Below the pieces are notes generated by a model that was given only the letters and a program-made list of their open reading frames with translations, made no database searches and was not told the DNA's origin. This document shows, piece by piece, positions 11,254-22,699 of a stretch of 64,000 nucleotides of DNA. The stretch's first letter is position 1. The number at the start of each line of letters is the position of its first letter. The stretch lies in NCBI GenBank assembly GCA_026075535.2, contig AP026542.1, positions 9,362,001-9,426,000 on the forward strand, in the 5' to 3' direction. A program made the translations under genes and the position numbers. Origin of the DNA: Tricholoma matsutake (Eukaryota; Basidiomycota; Agaricomycetes; Agaricales; Tricholomataceae).

Positions 11254-14200
11254 TCAAGGAGGTGCAAGCGATTCTTTCCTCAAACCAAAGCTTACAAACC
11301 GCTTCAGATCAGAGAAGACTTCTCGTCGTTCACCTGAACGTCCAATAGCGGGGTCAGGGACGCTTGCACCTGTGGAGGCTGCAGTCGATGCAGGGGAAGT
11401 CAATGACGAGAACAAACTTTCTCCCCCACTACCGGTAACAGCAAGAGGGAGGGATACACGGCTGCCGCCAGGGCTGACTAGACTTCCGCCCAGCACACCG
11501 GGACCAGGTGGCTCCATGTCGAGAGAGGAGAGGAAGGACGTGCTTTCCAAATCTGTCTTTGTGCTGGTGATGGTAAGGAACGAATCAAGAAGGGCGTTTT
11601 GTTGTGCCTTGGGTGTACCTTTGATGTCAAGGATCTTTGTAGCCCAAGTCAGTTCTTCAGTGAAAGAGTAAACTGTCTGAACACTGCACCTTTTGAAAGT
11701 TAGAAAACGAGGCGTCTCCAATGAGTAGCGTGTAATTTAAGACGAACCCCTCAGCAGGATCCTGTTAAAGTATTTAGTGGTGACAGCCACGGGATTGAGA
11801 ACTATCAATTACCACGGGGGTCACAATGACCTTGAGTAAAGCTTCGAGTCGAGTCGTACTCTTCATTAGACCACGGGTGTAGCTAATTATCTTATCTTAG
11901 CGAGAAATACTACCATCTGCACAGATGAACGAACCTGGCTGTCAAGAGAGATTCTCCCGGCATCTTGACCAAGTATGCTTTCACCGTTTGAAGGTCGATA
12001 AGGAGCTGAAGAGAAAGTGAGTGCATATAATCAGAGTAAACAAGCCTAAGATACCTGTTCAGCTCCAATTTCTTTTAATGGTCGACTTTTCACGATCGCG
12101 TTGGTGAACTTTCCCAGGATAAGGCTACATAAATTTATCACCACGGATCATGATTCTAGACAAAGTTAACGTACCCGCATGCTTTATCGAACAAATTGCG
12201 AAGGTACTTCTTCTGCTCCACGAGGGGTTTGATAACTTCAATCACTTTCTCTGCCGCATTCACCAGATCGCCCGCATAGGCGGACTGACCGCTGACTTGG
12301 CTTGACGCAGTCCAGGAGGTGCGAGCCATGGTGACAAAAGCTGCATCACAAGCTGATTCGAGTTCACGCAATTGAATGATAATCGCGGCGGAAATGACGC
12401 TACATATATGCCGAAAGTCATCAGAGGCATCGGGGAGTTAACACAAAAAGACACAACCTCACGAACACATCACGCTCGTTTTGAAAACTTATCGCTTCCT
12501 TGTATTCTTCGTTAATCTTCTCCCGGATTTTCTCCTCCAACTGAAGAAGAGTTCATTCCAATCATTTCCTCGAGTTCGCTATCTTACCTCAATAGCCGTC
12601 GTCTGACAATAGTCAGCGGTATTGATTAGTATGCACGAATGCTTTAACTCGTTGATATCGAATTGCATCTCCGTCGATTTCCGGGCCTGAGGGCTTCGAC
12701 GAGCGTGGTTTGTTAAACGATATTCCCATATACCGCAAAACAACATACCGCTTCAAGCTGGCTATTAGAACATCTTCTGATAACACAGCCATGTTGATAA
12801 GAAAGGGACAAATCCCGGTGACGTTTCCAGCTTACCCGCATATATGCGAAGCCACTTCTTGTGGACTGTGCATAAATCGAACAAGGCCTTGCCAGTTGAA
12901 AGTTTCGCACATTGCTCCAGACTCTGGCCGTAGACATAGAACAACTCCGTCGAGGAAGGAAGAACAATTTGTGGGTCGCTTTCATCGACACTGGAGCTTG
13001 TGCTGGTAGTTTCGAGAGATGACCGTGGCTGTGACCTGACAGATTTTCCTGTTCGATGGGGAGCAAGCATATCTGTGAGCACTCTCGAAGAGAAATGAAG
13101 TCAGTGAAGGTAGTAGAATAATGGTCGCGAACACTTACTTGTCTTGGGCATCCACGAAAACACCCATATGCGGCTCAAAAGCGGATGAAATGGTGCTCCT
13201 AGGCTGAGTTTGTGTACCAGCTGCCGCATTCAATATCTCCTGAAACTGTAATGCACCAGAAGCAGTGAGTAAATGGACAGCTTTGTTCCAAAAATTCGAA
13301 TAACTTACTGGGGTAGCCCATTTCCTCGCCATGGCCGATTCAAACTCTATGGTTATCTGTAAATTGTCCAGCAGGACTTTCACAGTCAGCGAAGGCTTCG
13401 CCTTCAACAGTAATGCCGCAATATCATCCCTTGACACCCGGTGGATCACCATCTACTGATAAGAACAAGAAAAAATGTGACGTACTTGGTAATTTCCGTG
13501 AACTTGGCCAATAGGTGCCAGCCAACTTTCCATTCAGCAGAAAAGACTCGACCTTGCTCGATCTCGTGAGTGTGCAGCAGTCGCCGAAACCAAGCGAACC
13601 GTCTCGAAATATTGTCGAGCTGACCCGCCTCATCAGTAGTTCGAAATATGCGTCGGTACTCCTTCAACTCCATCCCAACATATCGATCTATCAAGTGCAA
13701 ACGGAAATCTAATCCAATCACATCCACGACTGAGCAGGCATCTGATATTAGAGAAGATTTGGGTTGTTTGGAGGCATCCTGAAGATAGCTGTCACGCCTG
13801 TTAATCTATCGACTGACACGATGTACGACGACTCAGCTTACAATGAATCGAAATCTGCGTCTATTTGCATTCGCAGTTCTCCTTGAATCTCTTGTATTCG
13901 CCTCCAGACCTGAGATATCTGATTCACCGCAGTATATTGTTTGAAAGTTGCTGAAATTTGTTTGACAGCCTGGTGAGAGTATCTCATCAGCTATGGTACC
14001 AAAGACAACAACCAGCGTCGAGTGCTCACAGCGAGAGTCTGAGCAACCTCACTATATTTCTTTTCCTTGACGAGTTCTTCCAGCTGCGTGAATGCATTAA
14101 CTAAGTTGGGATCGTATGTGAGAAAGTACGTATGTGCAAAAGTGACAAACACACCTAACATCTGGAGTCTTTTCAACGTAGTCATACTCAGAATGAGATT

Positions 14201-14715
14201 TCTCTTAGCCGTGTCTAGAAGTTGGATATCCTTAGTAATGTTTCTGACAACAGCCTCCGACTCTGTTGCCTTCTCCCGGATACGCGACATTTGACCTAGC
14301 AAGTCCTGAATGTCCTTATAAGCATTCGAAAGTTCCGAGGAATTCAAAACGTATAACGAACGGATATCATTTCTTGTATCACTTGCATTTTCTCGGGATC
14401 TTGGTTAGTCGAGAGTTCCTGTTGAAGGGAGTCGATCTCATTTTGCAATTCAAGCTGAGTCTCTGCAAGGCGGGAGTTGACTGCATCGATGTGAGCCAGA
14501 GATGCCTCTGCATATGTACATGAGAAATTAAGCATATATGCACCTCATTTTAATGGCTGGCACCACGCACCGTTAGGGAAGAACTCGTTCAAAACGTCCA
14601 CCGCGCTGAAGTTGGTCGAAAGCGCGTCCAACGGATCCGCCCCCTCACCCTTCTTAACCTCTAAAACACGTTGAATAGCGACAATGACTTCATGAGGTAG
14701 TTCGTCATTGTACAT
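11254..14715 (-). CDS. VPS53: Vps53, subunit of the GARP vesicle-tethering complex
   Basis: Vps53 works with Vps51, Vps52 and Vps54 to tether endosome-derived vesicles at the trans-Golgi. I could close an 841-residue reading frame over 18 exons: 14715-14571, 14507-14362, 14305-14155, 14100-14030, 13969-13842, 13788-13486, 13429-13309, 13245-13139, 13083-12836, 12776-12749, 12693-12588, 12540-12458, 12399-12175, 12124-12055, 12005-11935, 11882-11813, 11761-11690, 11634-11254. Diagnostic blocks are DALSTNFSAVDVLNEFFPN near the start, REKATESEAVVRNITKDIQ and LLDTAKRNLILSMTTLKRLQ (coiled coil), KEYRRIFRTTDEAGQLDNIS, and KSRPLKEIGAEQLL. The Ser-rich C-terminus is fungal-specific. Introns are 45-66 bp. 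Some use uncommon signals: GTTCGT donors after exons 2 and 15, and AAG acceptors before exons 7, 11 and 18. Length matches fungal Vps53. It is divergent from the Yippee gene, 130 bp apart. No lesion was seen. Confidence 0.95.
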
Positions 14716-14845
14716 CGTGTACAAGGGGCGTGTATGTTATATACAAACCCTAACCCCATCTTCTGGTGTCACTCGTCCTCTGGAATGACAACTGAACTTC
14801 AGACATCTGCAAAGTCGACGTCCAACGCTACTCATTGACTTCATC

Positions 14846-15451
14846 ATGCCAATCTCGTCCGTATCCGATGACTCGGAGGATACAAGAGCTTGGCAAGTCA
14901 TCCAAACGTACGACAATCAGCCATCGTTCTCGTGTTCTAAATGTTCAGCTACCATCGTTCGCTTGAGGTCTTTTTCATTTGTGTCGCTATCACCCCTGAC
15001 GCAATACGCAGGCCCTTCAAGATGAACTGATCAGCAAGGCCTTCTCTGGCCGAGAGGGGCGAGGATAGTTCGTATACTTCCCATTCTACTTACCCTGGAT
15101 CTGACCTATTCTTTATCTAGTCTAATGCATTCGGCGGTAAACGTAAGACTTGGCTCAAGCGAACAACGTCCGTTGTTGTACGTTAACCAGCCTTCCGAAG
15201 TTCTCGCCTCACAGATTTTACACTACAAGGACCGGAGTTCATACCGTTGCGGACGTTTTCTGTCTAGGATGTGACGACCGTTTAGGATGGTATTACCATA
15301 CCGCCCAGGAGAATGCTCAGAAATACAAAGAAGGTGCGCATCACGCTTGTAACATATTTATTAACGTTGATCTTGATGCCCACTGCCAGGCAAGTATCTG
15401 TTGGAACGCGAGAAATTGGTCAAAGAGAATGCGTGGAAATTAGACGATTGA
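14846..15451 (+). CDS. Yippee-family zinc-binding protein
   Basis: Five exons give 129 residues: 14846-14956, 15012-15067, 15121-15177, 15230-15333 and 15390-15451. Two CxxC pairs (CSKC at residues 30-33 and CLGC near 86-89) form the zinc site that defines the Yippee fold. The family signatures ALQDELISKAFSG, HSAVNVRLG, GVHTVADVFCLGCDDRLGW and KYLLEREKLVKENAW all appear in order. Yippee/Moh1 proteins are small conserved eukaryotic proteins; in yeast Moh1 associates with the GID/CTLH ubiquitin ligase. Donors GTTCGC (exon 1) and GTTCGT (exon 2) and acceptor AAG (exon 4) recur from VPS53. The ATG lies 130 bp from the divergent VPS53 start, implying a shared promoter. Confidence 0.93.
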
Positions 15452-15682
15452 TATTTGGGATGAAGAATCGTAGTTAGTTTAGAAACGGACTACGGAGTGA
15501 TGATTCACCAAATACTCGGTGGAATGCACGGCCGAGCGCGCCAATCGAATTCCGGTCGAGTAATCTACGCATAGAACTAAACATTTCCAACTGCGTGATA
15601 GTTTCTCCAATCAACTGAGCATCTTAACCGCTACACACCTGACTGCACACGACAAGACAAACCCATCACGTACACCGATCCG

Positions 15683-16508
15683 CTACGTGATATAAATGCC
15701 ATCACCTCCAGCGATATCCAATCTCTCATTCCCACAAAACACGACATGCCCCACATCACGTACGAACAACGGGGGACGTCGAGGGATAGCTCTCTTCTTG
15801 AGCTTCACATGTCCGACACCAGACGATTGCGTCCTTCCATCAGTCCTACTACCCTGTTCTGCCGTGACCTCTTCCGCGGTGACGTCCATTGCCGATACAC
15901 CAGCCAGATCAGAATTAGGCGCCAGTGGGTCGGTGACTGAACCGATCAAAGACTCAGTGTCCATCGGTACGTCCGCCGAAAGTGTAGGAGGCGCAGGTAT
16001 GCGACGCCAAGTCCGACAACTCGGACACGTATACACCATTGCATGCCCATGAGACGTAGACTCTACATACAACCCCGGTCCAATCAATCGACAATGAAAC
16101 TTGAAACCAACTGACTTTTAACTCTAACAGACGCAGTCGAACCAGGTACGAGTACCATATCACACCCTCTACATATCGTACGCTTCACAGCGGGATCTCT
16201 AAAATACCGAACAATTGCATCAGATCAGATCAAAATCTGCATATCGCAAAAAAAACGACAAACAGTTTAACTGTCGTCTTCTGTCCGACAGCTTTCATGC
16301 AAGAGATATAGGCCTTTGCGAGGTCGCGTGTCGTCGCTTTCTTTACTGTTCTTCGCTTTTTTGTCTGCTTTATGGAGTGTTCGCTTGTTGGTGGGGAAAT
16401 GGTATTCATGTAGACACCGGCTTGATAAAGAAAGTTGAGACGTTGTATGATGTCCCGATTCGATACGTTGTGGGGGTTCGGGGCTTCATCTTTGCTTTTC
16501 TTGGCCAT
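15683..16508 (-). CDS. RPR2: RNase P protein subunit, Rpr2/Rpp21/Snm1 family
   Basis: Three exons (16508-16264, 16198-16116, 16062-15683) give 235 residues. The order is diagnostic: an N-terminal helix region (NRDIIQRLNFLYQAGVYMN), basic KKRRTVKKATTRDLAKAYI, then DPAVKRTICRGC and, after the second intron, HGHAMVYTCPSCRTWRRIP. The two CxxC pairs (about residues 91-94 and 122-125) form the zinc ribbon with which Rpp21/Rpr2 binds Rpp29 and the RNA in the nuclear enzyme that trims tRNA 5' leaders. The C-terminal ~100 residues are low-complexity and end in a basic KLKKRAIPRRPPLF patch. Donors are GTTTGT and GTCAGT. The start at 16508 is preferred over an in-frame ATG at 16574 because the family begins near MAKK. 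It is convergent with the Yippee gene. Confidence 0.92.
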
Positions 16509-16623
16509 TGTTTGAATTTTCGTCTGACAATACTTACACGGAATTGAATAAATAAATAAATCTGTGTTTCTCAATCACGTAAACATACAAACATATCCTA
16601 ATAACGCGACGCGTCACTAAACG

Positions 16624-16933
16624 ATGGCCGACAAAGCGCTTAAGAACATATACGACCTGTTCTACACATTGTCCAACCACGCGCACAGGTCCCTCACATC
16701 GACACTACAGGGCTCACGCAACAATGCCAACGCATGCGTGATTCAGCCTTGAACTCATCTCTGTTCCAATCTCCAAGGAATGCCGCAGGCCCAATGCCGC
16801 TCTTGACGAGGATTCCTCCACCATTGAATTGCTTGCGGATCCTTCAAAACAGTGGGAGAACATCTGGGTACACGAGTCTGTACGACCTGGAGATTTGCCA
16901 CGAAGCGTGGTACCAGAACTGCCGCGGCCGTGA
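16624..16933 (+). CDS. Small hypothetical protein, two exons
   Basis: Exons 16624-16688 and 16747-16933 join through an intron 16689-16746 (AG|GTCCCT...ATTCAG) to give 83 residues starting MADKALKNIYDLFYTLSNHA and containing ELISVPISKECRRPNAALDE and QWENIWVHESVRPGDLPRS. The composition is protein-like and frame is kept across the junction. I do not recognise a family. The gene is divergent from RPR2 with 115 bp between starts. Further exons downstream are possible. Confidence 0.55.
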
Positions 16934-17184
16934 CGAACGTGACAACACAAGGGGGAGAGGGAATTGGAAGCGGCATGGGTGGAACCAATGTTGAAGCTTG
17001 TTGAAGGGGAGAGAGGACGACACTGGCAGAATGCATTGACGGCGAGAGACACTATTATTATTGTCGGCAATTTACCTTTTCCTTTTGGGGTTCCGAATGT
17101 GTATGTATACTCTTTGGATTCTGTACTTTGACAACTTGCAGGATGAAATCGGCAGGGGGTTGCATCTAAATAATTTTGAGTGCA

Positions 17185-17677
17185 TTAGCTGTGGAGAGTT
17201 TCTGAGTGATACTCATGTTTGCTGAGGATTTGAAGCCATCGAGAATTGGACCCAGGTAGGGGCAAAAAAGGTAATGGAGAGATGAGAGAGAATGAGGAGC
17301 ATGTTGGGTGTTGGGCGGGACGAGAAGTGGATGGAAGATCGCACAAAAACAGGGTATTTAGGAGGGTCGAGCGACAAATGAAGTCGAGAACTGACGTATC
17401 AGTTCTCATACCTTTCGTCGCTTTGGCACCTGGTTTGAATGCTGTGGTGGCGACGGCAGATTTGGTCATGCTCTTGTTGGTATTTTTGCCTGAAAAAATC
17501 AGTAAGCAATGTTGGTTCTGGTAGCCTAGCATGTCGACAGCATAACTGAGACGCGCAAAAAGCAACGGTGCCAGACCTGTTCCCAGACCCAACATTCACA
17601 GCGTGGTGAGCACAGTGAAAGGAAAGGGTGGTATACGGCAGTGGGGTTGGTGATTTAGGAGGGCTTGATCGAGCCAT
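17185..17677 (-). CDS. Possible small gene, weak support
   Basis: Minus-strand frames are open here. A segment reading GKNTNKSMTKSAVATTAFK follows a pyrimidine-rich acceptor-like TTTTTTCAG near 17485, with an ATG at 17677 (MARSSPPKS). No exon joining gives a family I know. It could be a lysine-rich small protein or non-coding sequence between RPR2 and the NLR. Confidence 0.2.
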
Positions 17678-17832
17678 TCTGTTTGTCCAGGCTGGCGCTT
17701 GTACTTACTGAGAGGAGTCACGAAGGAGTGACACAGTAACGTTTCGATCTCACCAAGTACCGTCAAATCAACGTAGCTTGCCAGCTTATCCCCTAGAGAA
17801 GTAGTGAGACTGACTTCATTTTCCCGTCCAGA

Positions 17833-19557
17833 ATGAGTTTATTCAATCGGGCCAGGGGAGTGCATGTGTCAGGGGGTCAGTTCATCGGCGTCGGGGGGGA
17901 TATCCAGATCAACTACACGAATAGCTGTGAGTACTACCTCATATGAGCACTTATCTTTCTGACATCATTTGGAACCAGTGTCCATTTTTCACATCTTGAA
18001 GGAACACACGGCCCTCAACGCTGCGTATAACTCTAGGGAACGTGAATCGGAGCATGCATCTATTTGTCAAGAGGGCACACGCGAGGATGTCTTAAGAAAG
18101 ATATCGGCATGGTGCGGGGAAAATACCGGCTATCCGGTGTGCTGGCTTGAGGGACCTGCTGGCTCGGGAAAGTCTACAATCGCACATACCATCGCAAAAC
18201 AGTGTGACGGTGATAATCGGCTTGCCTTCAGTTTTTTCTTCTCAAGAGGCAAGCACAATCGCAGTGATACAACAAAATTTGTCCCATCGTTTGCATGCCA
18301 GCTTGCTGAATCTGTTCCTGCGATACAACCATCAATGCGGGATGCTTTAGCTGACAATCCCTCTGCTCCTCATCTGGGTTTGCGCGATCAGATCGAAAAG
18401 CTCATCATCCATCCCTTCCTTACCATTCCAGGACACATCCAACCCAAGATTGTCGTTATCGATGGTCTCGATGAGAGTCGTGACAATGACCTTATACAGG
18501 AGCTCATCCGGCTTCTTGTTGATGCCACAAATCACCTCCCCTTTCGATTCCTCTTTACCAGCCGGCCTGAGCATCATATCCGACAAATGTTTGAAACCTC
18601 CTGGGTCAAACAGAATACTTATTTTCTCTCACTTCGCGACTTCCATGCTCATACTGATGTTCGGAAATACTTAAAACGGCATCTTGCAGAAATACGTGAG
18701 CAGAATGATGATGTTATGCGATACGTGGCACGTCGTTGGCCATCAGATGAAGAACTCGACAGACTGGTCCACCAATCAGATGGTTGATTCATCTATGTGT
18801 CGACACTTGTCAAATTCATAGCTGACGAGATAGACCATCCACAAGAAAGACTCCAGACAGCCATGATGACACATAGTGGTGTTGATCCTCTCTATCATCA
18901 GGTTCTATCTACGGCTCGAAAGTTCAAGTTCTCGGAACGAGTGATTGGTACCATCATATACCTTCGACACTCTCTTACCATCAGTGCACTGGGACAGCTC
19001 CTACAGCTACAACCTGGCCTTATTCACCTAGCATTGTGTGGATGCCATTCTGTTTTTGTGGTTCCTGATACTGATCAGGAGTCTGTTTGCCCATATCATG
19101 CATCACTAAGAGACTTTCTCACAGATTGTAACTGGGTGGGGGAACACTATTTTGATCCCCAAGTGTACCATGTCTCTATTCTGGTTGACTGTTTGCAGTT
19201 GATTGAGAATCAGAAAGGTGGTGAACATTTACTCTATGCCTGCCAAAACTGGTGTCACCACTTTTCATTGGCACTTTCACATGGTGCAACAGTTGGATCC
19301 ATGAATGCCAAATGTGATGTGGTCATGCTCATGATGAAGATGGAGCAGGAGTGGATGAGGCTTTGGATGTATGGATTGGAGAATTTTGATGGTGTGGATG
19401 TGATGCATACAGATTGTGAATCAGTGGTGGGAAGAATGATGGTAAGTCTTTTTGTGTAAAATTTGGAGTATTTATTAATGCACGTTGAGCAAAGGAAATG
19501 CCTGTTCAGTGGAGAGATGTAATAGGAAGCTTCAATCATGTACTGAATGTGGTACAG
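17833..19557 (+). pseudogene. NACHT-type NLR (STAND NTPase) with one in-frame TGA
   Basis: Exon 1 (17833-17926) encodes RGVHVSGGQFIGVGGDIQI, the Gly-rich leader typical of mushroom NLRs. Exon 2 (17979-19441) holds the nucleotide-binding domain: Walker A GPAGSGKST near residue 90, sensor-like FFFSRGKHNRSDTTKFVPS, Walker B VVIDGLDES near 189 and LFTSRPEHHIRQMF. Winged-helix-like sequence follows (YHASLRDFLTD near 19100). Exon 3 (19510-19557) is 48 nt and reads WRDVIGSFNHVLNVVQ. NLRs of this class are oligomerising switches in fungal self/non-self and heterokaryon responses. The frame is broken once, by TGA at 18785-18787, just before FIYVSTLVKFI, which continues in the same frame to 19441. So the locus is either a recent pseudogene or a short NBD-only product. 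No C-terminal repeat domain is seen; instead the micro-exon array at 19558-20777 follows. Confidence 0.85.
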
Positions 19558-20784
19558 GTAAATAAGCAATTATACACATTGAAGCATTTTTGTTGATTTT
19601 GTTATGATGATTAGAAAGTAGGTGCAGTTCTGACATGGCAGAAAATTAGCTGAATATGCTATGTGTCATATTTGCATTAGCTGGTATGTGACAAGTATGT
19701 TATGGATGCAGATTTTATAGCTGACAACTGATTCTTTAGAGGGTAGGTCATTAAATATAATTGATGGAAGAATGGATTGAAATATAGTAAATTGTACCTT
19801 GATACAGAGTGTGAGTATATTTTTTGGATGTGATAGAAAAAGCTTGATGATAACCATGTGGCATCTGCTGTTAGAAAGTAAGTGATTCTATTTGACATAT
19901 GCAAGACCACATGCTGATGGTTTTGTGGCATCTGCCTGTCTTTAGTATGTAAGTGATTCTGTTTGGCATGTGCAGGACCTCTTGCTGATGGTTTTGTGGC
20001 ATCTGCCTGTCTTTAGGAAGTAAGAGATTCTATTTGCAATATCCACCTCCTCCTATTGATGGTTTTGGGTTATCTGCTTGTCTTTAGTATGTGAGTAATT
20101 GTTTTCCACAGTCTGAGAACTCTTTTATAATTTATTGTGGTACTTCTTCAGATTGTAAGTCATCATATGTGATATATGAAAAACCATATATTAATATCTA
20201 GTAGGGTGTATGTGTCATGTTGGAAGATATAGCAAGTTGTCTAACAATACAATTTACCCTTTCTATTTCAGATTGTATGTGTTTGAAGTCAACTTTCTCT
20301 CATCATTTGTTAACTAATAATTTATGCTTAGTGGGCATGTGTCATTATTTTGCTCTGTATTCCTCCAGGCTTCACTAATAGCTATACTTTCCTTCTGTTA
20401 GAAAGTAAGCACTGTCTTCATTTCTGCTTCTGTTATCCTGCTTAGTGCCTATTTTTCTGTCTGCTCAGAATGTAAGTAAAATATATTCTTGAATATGTTA
20501 CTTGCATTCAACTCTTACTTGTTATTAACATAGGTTGTATGTTATTAAACTGCTTTGTAACATTCTATGCCTCCTTATTTTCACCTCCTGACTTGTCAGA
20601 TTGTATGTTGTTTTGTAACATACATTTTGAATCTGATCCTAAATTCTTTTCTAGGATGTGGGTTGGCATTTCTTACTTGCTGCATTTCTACTGATAATCA
20701 GCAATTTGCTTGTCTCCAGCATGTATGTATTATTTTTAATTCAGATCATACTCAAGCAACCTTTTTGTTATTGACAGTTTTTTG
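19558..20784 (+). other. Array of 18 consecutive AG-NNN-GT units (candidate 3-nt micro-exons)
   Basis: After exon 3 of the NLR, intron-sized stretches of 50-68 nt each end in a pyrimidine-rich AG, then exactly three bases, then a donor (GTAAGT, GTATGT, GTGAGT, GTAGGT, GTAAGC, GTGGGT or, once, GCATGT). The three-base units begin at 19615, 19681, 19740, 19808, 19875, 19946, 20017, 20088, 20152, 20205, 20272, 20332, 20402, 20469, 20534, 20600, 20655 and 20720. They read AAA, CTG, AGG, AGT, AAA, TAT, GAA, TAT, ATT, GGT, ATT, TGG, AAA, AAT, GTT, ATT, GAT and CAT: no stop, and each a whole codon because exon 2 and exon 3 end in phase 0. Units 19875-20090 are near-identical 71-bp duplicates; the rest have diverged while keeping the splice signals. 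A possible last exon starts at 20778. The first unit (19615) is ambiguous because GTAGGTGCAGTTCTG could be coding. Confidence 0.6.
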
Positions 20785-21229
20785 GTGAGCTATTGGTTTT
20801 TGCCTTTTTGCCATGTCTCATGTGGTCTTGTTCCAAAAACTCCTTAGATCACATGTGATATTTTGGGTCTTGGAAATCCTTAGAAGATGTGTTTATTTGC
20901 TTGGGACTTATTAATTCATTTTTCTATGCCTATTCTTTATTCTGTTTTGGCTGCAGTAGCTTTCAATCCTTATGGCATTATCTGCCTTCTTCTACCATAT
21001 TACTGTCACTCTTGATTTTTGAATCCAATTAGTGGAAGAGAGTTGGAACTCCCAATACTCAAGAAATGAAACAATGTAAACTAGATGATAGTATGAATTC
21101 AAGATGATAAAAGTATTAGTTTACATCGTACAATAATGATCTGTAGCCACATTACTGTGGTGTGATCACATATGTTAGGTAAGATAGAAGGTAATGCAAA
21201 AGTGTGAGGAAATGTAGTGTGTAAGAGGT
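20785..21229. other. No recognised feature
   Basis: AT-rich sequence follows the array. The AG-NNN-GT pattern fades after 20722. No protein-like ORF and no repeat boundary was seen. Confidence 0.35.
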
Positions 21230-22667
21230 ACTATAACTACACATTTCCAGAGGGTGAAGGGTGTCAGGGCTGTGGTGTATTTGACATGGTCCAGGTGCAC
21301 CAGTGTTTGAAAAAATGAGTTTGTTATATCAATCTTCTTTCCTAATGCAGTCTGCTAGGATGTTATTGATTTGGGGCAAGGGGTAGTTGTCAGGAATAGT
21401 CTGGTGGTTGAGGTGTCAGTAGTCATTTACCCAGCATGGGAGGGTGGTAAGATCAGTTTTTGTAATGATGAATGATGGAGACACAGATGGGGATGATGAT
21501 GGATGAATGTGTCCAGTGGCTCCATGCTGTTCAATTACTGTTTTCCATCCTGCACAGTATTTCTGTGGGCAACTGTAAGTATATGCAGCAGACACAGGTT
21601 GCAGTTCAATGTGGTAGTATACATCTGTTGGCAAGTCCTATACATGAGGAATGTCCATAGGAAAATTATCTTTGTACTTCATTTTGAAGGAGTTGCCCAT
21701 GTGCAGTAACTCCACCATGTTTGTGAGCTCTGTGATCCTGGTTCACACCACTGCAATGATGCATGCAGGTCCAGTGGTGTAGGCCTCCACATCAAAACAT
21801 TCAGGATTTTTGTCAAATAACATTTTCAACTCAAGGTGTACGAGCTTCCATATTTTCCAGCATTGTTCTTGGCCTGGCTTAAGGTGCTGCTCTTCTTATG
21901 TCATTGGTAAGGCAATGTTTCTTATTCAGGGTAGGGTCAGGGGAGTTGAGACGGTTGTAACCTGTGGTTTTGTCAACAACAGCATGAGGGTGCACATCAA
22001 TGACAATTTTATTCTTGGAGAGGAAGACAAGCCTGAGGATGAGGTCTGTGTGTAGCTCTGGGCAAATGATGGCATTGATTGCTTTGGATTTCCATACAGC
22101 ATTGGTCAATTGAATATATAGTCTACAGTACTGCAATAGTAACAAACTAGAGTCCAGTTTTCTCTTTTCTTTCATGAGTGCAGCTGACACAGAAAGTGGC
22201 TTGAATAATGGTTTTGCAATGAGTCCTAGGATTTTGATGAGTTCACTAGAAATCAGTATTGGGGGAGAGCCATGATCAATTAGTACAGAAATGGGAGTGG
22301 GTGCATAGGTGAAGGGAGTGTCAATGCAACAAGTCCATCACAGGTGGTCAGGAAATGAAAAACGATGGGCATGTACTCATCTCCTTCACCTTGTTCTTTG
22401 CAGTCATCAAGGAAGTCTTTGTTGTTACTTTCTTTGAAAACCATGGTGATGTGTATGGTTGTTTGGCTCTTCTCAAATGCTGCTTTTGCTTTGGTGGCTT
22501 TCTTGCATGCACCTTGTCACTTTGCAATTTTGTGAGATGTGGCCAGTATAAGGTGTTTGGCATTTGAAGCACCCAAGGTGCAGGGAGAGCAGTGCCTTCT
22601 CTTCTGATGAGACAAGGGAGGGGGGGGGGGGGGGGGGAGTTGTAGCTGTTGGTGGTGGAGGCAGTCA
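21230..22667 (-). pseudogene. Ty3/gypsy fragment: gag zinc knuckle, protease, start of RT
   Basis: Read from 22667 downward: a gag end with the zinc knuckle CFKCQTPYTGHISQNC (about 22560-22510), an aspartic-protease region containing LIDHGSPPILIS (about 22280) and VSAALMKEKRK, then the RT entry SYSCPQKYCAGWKTVI-like block and PSFIITKTDLTTLPCWVNDY at 21634-21416. RT continues, with a stop after VNDY and frameshifts, to about 21230 (HQTIPDNYPLPQINNILAD). Everything after the RT fingers is missing. No LTR was identified. A G run of about 20 nt lies at 22619-22638 inside the gag region. Confidence 0.8.
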
Positions 22668-22699
22668 TTGCAATGGGGGGTGTTGACAGTTACTGTTTT

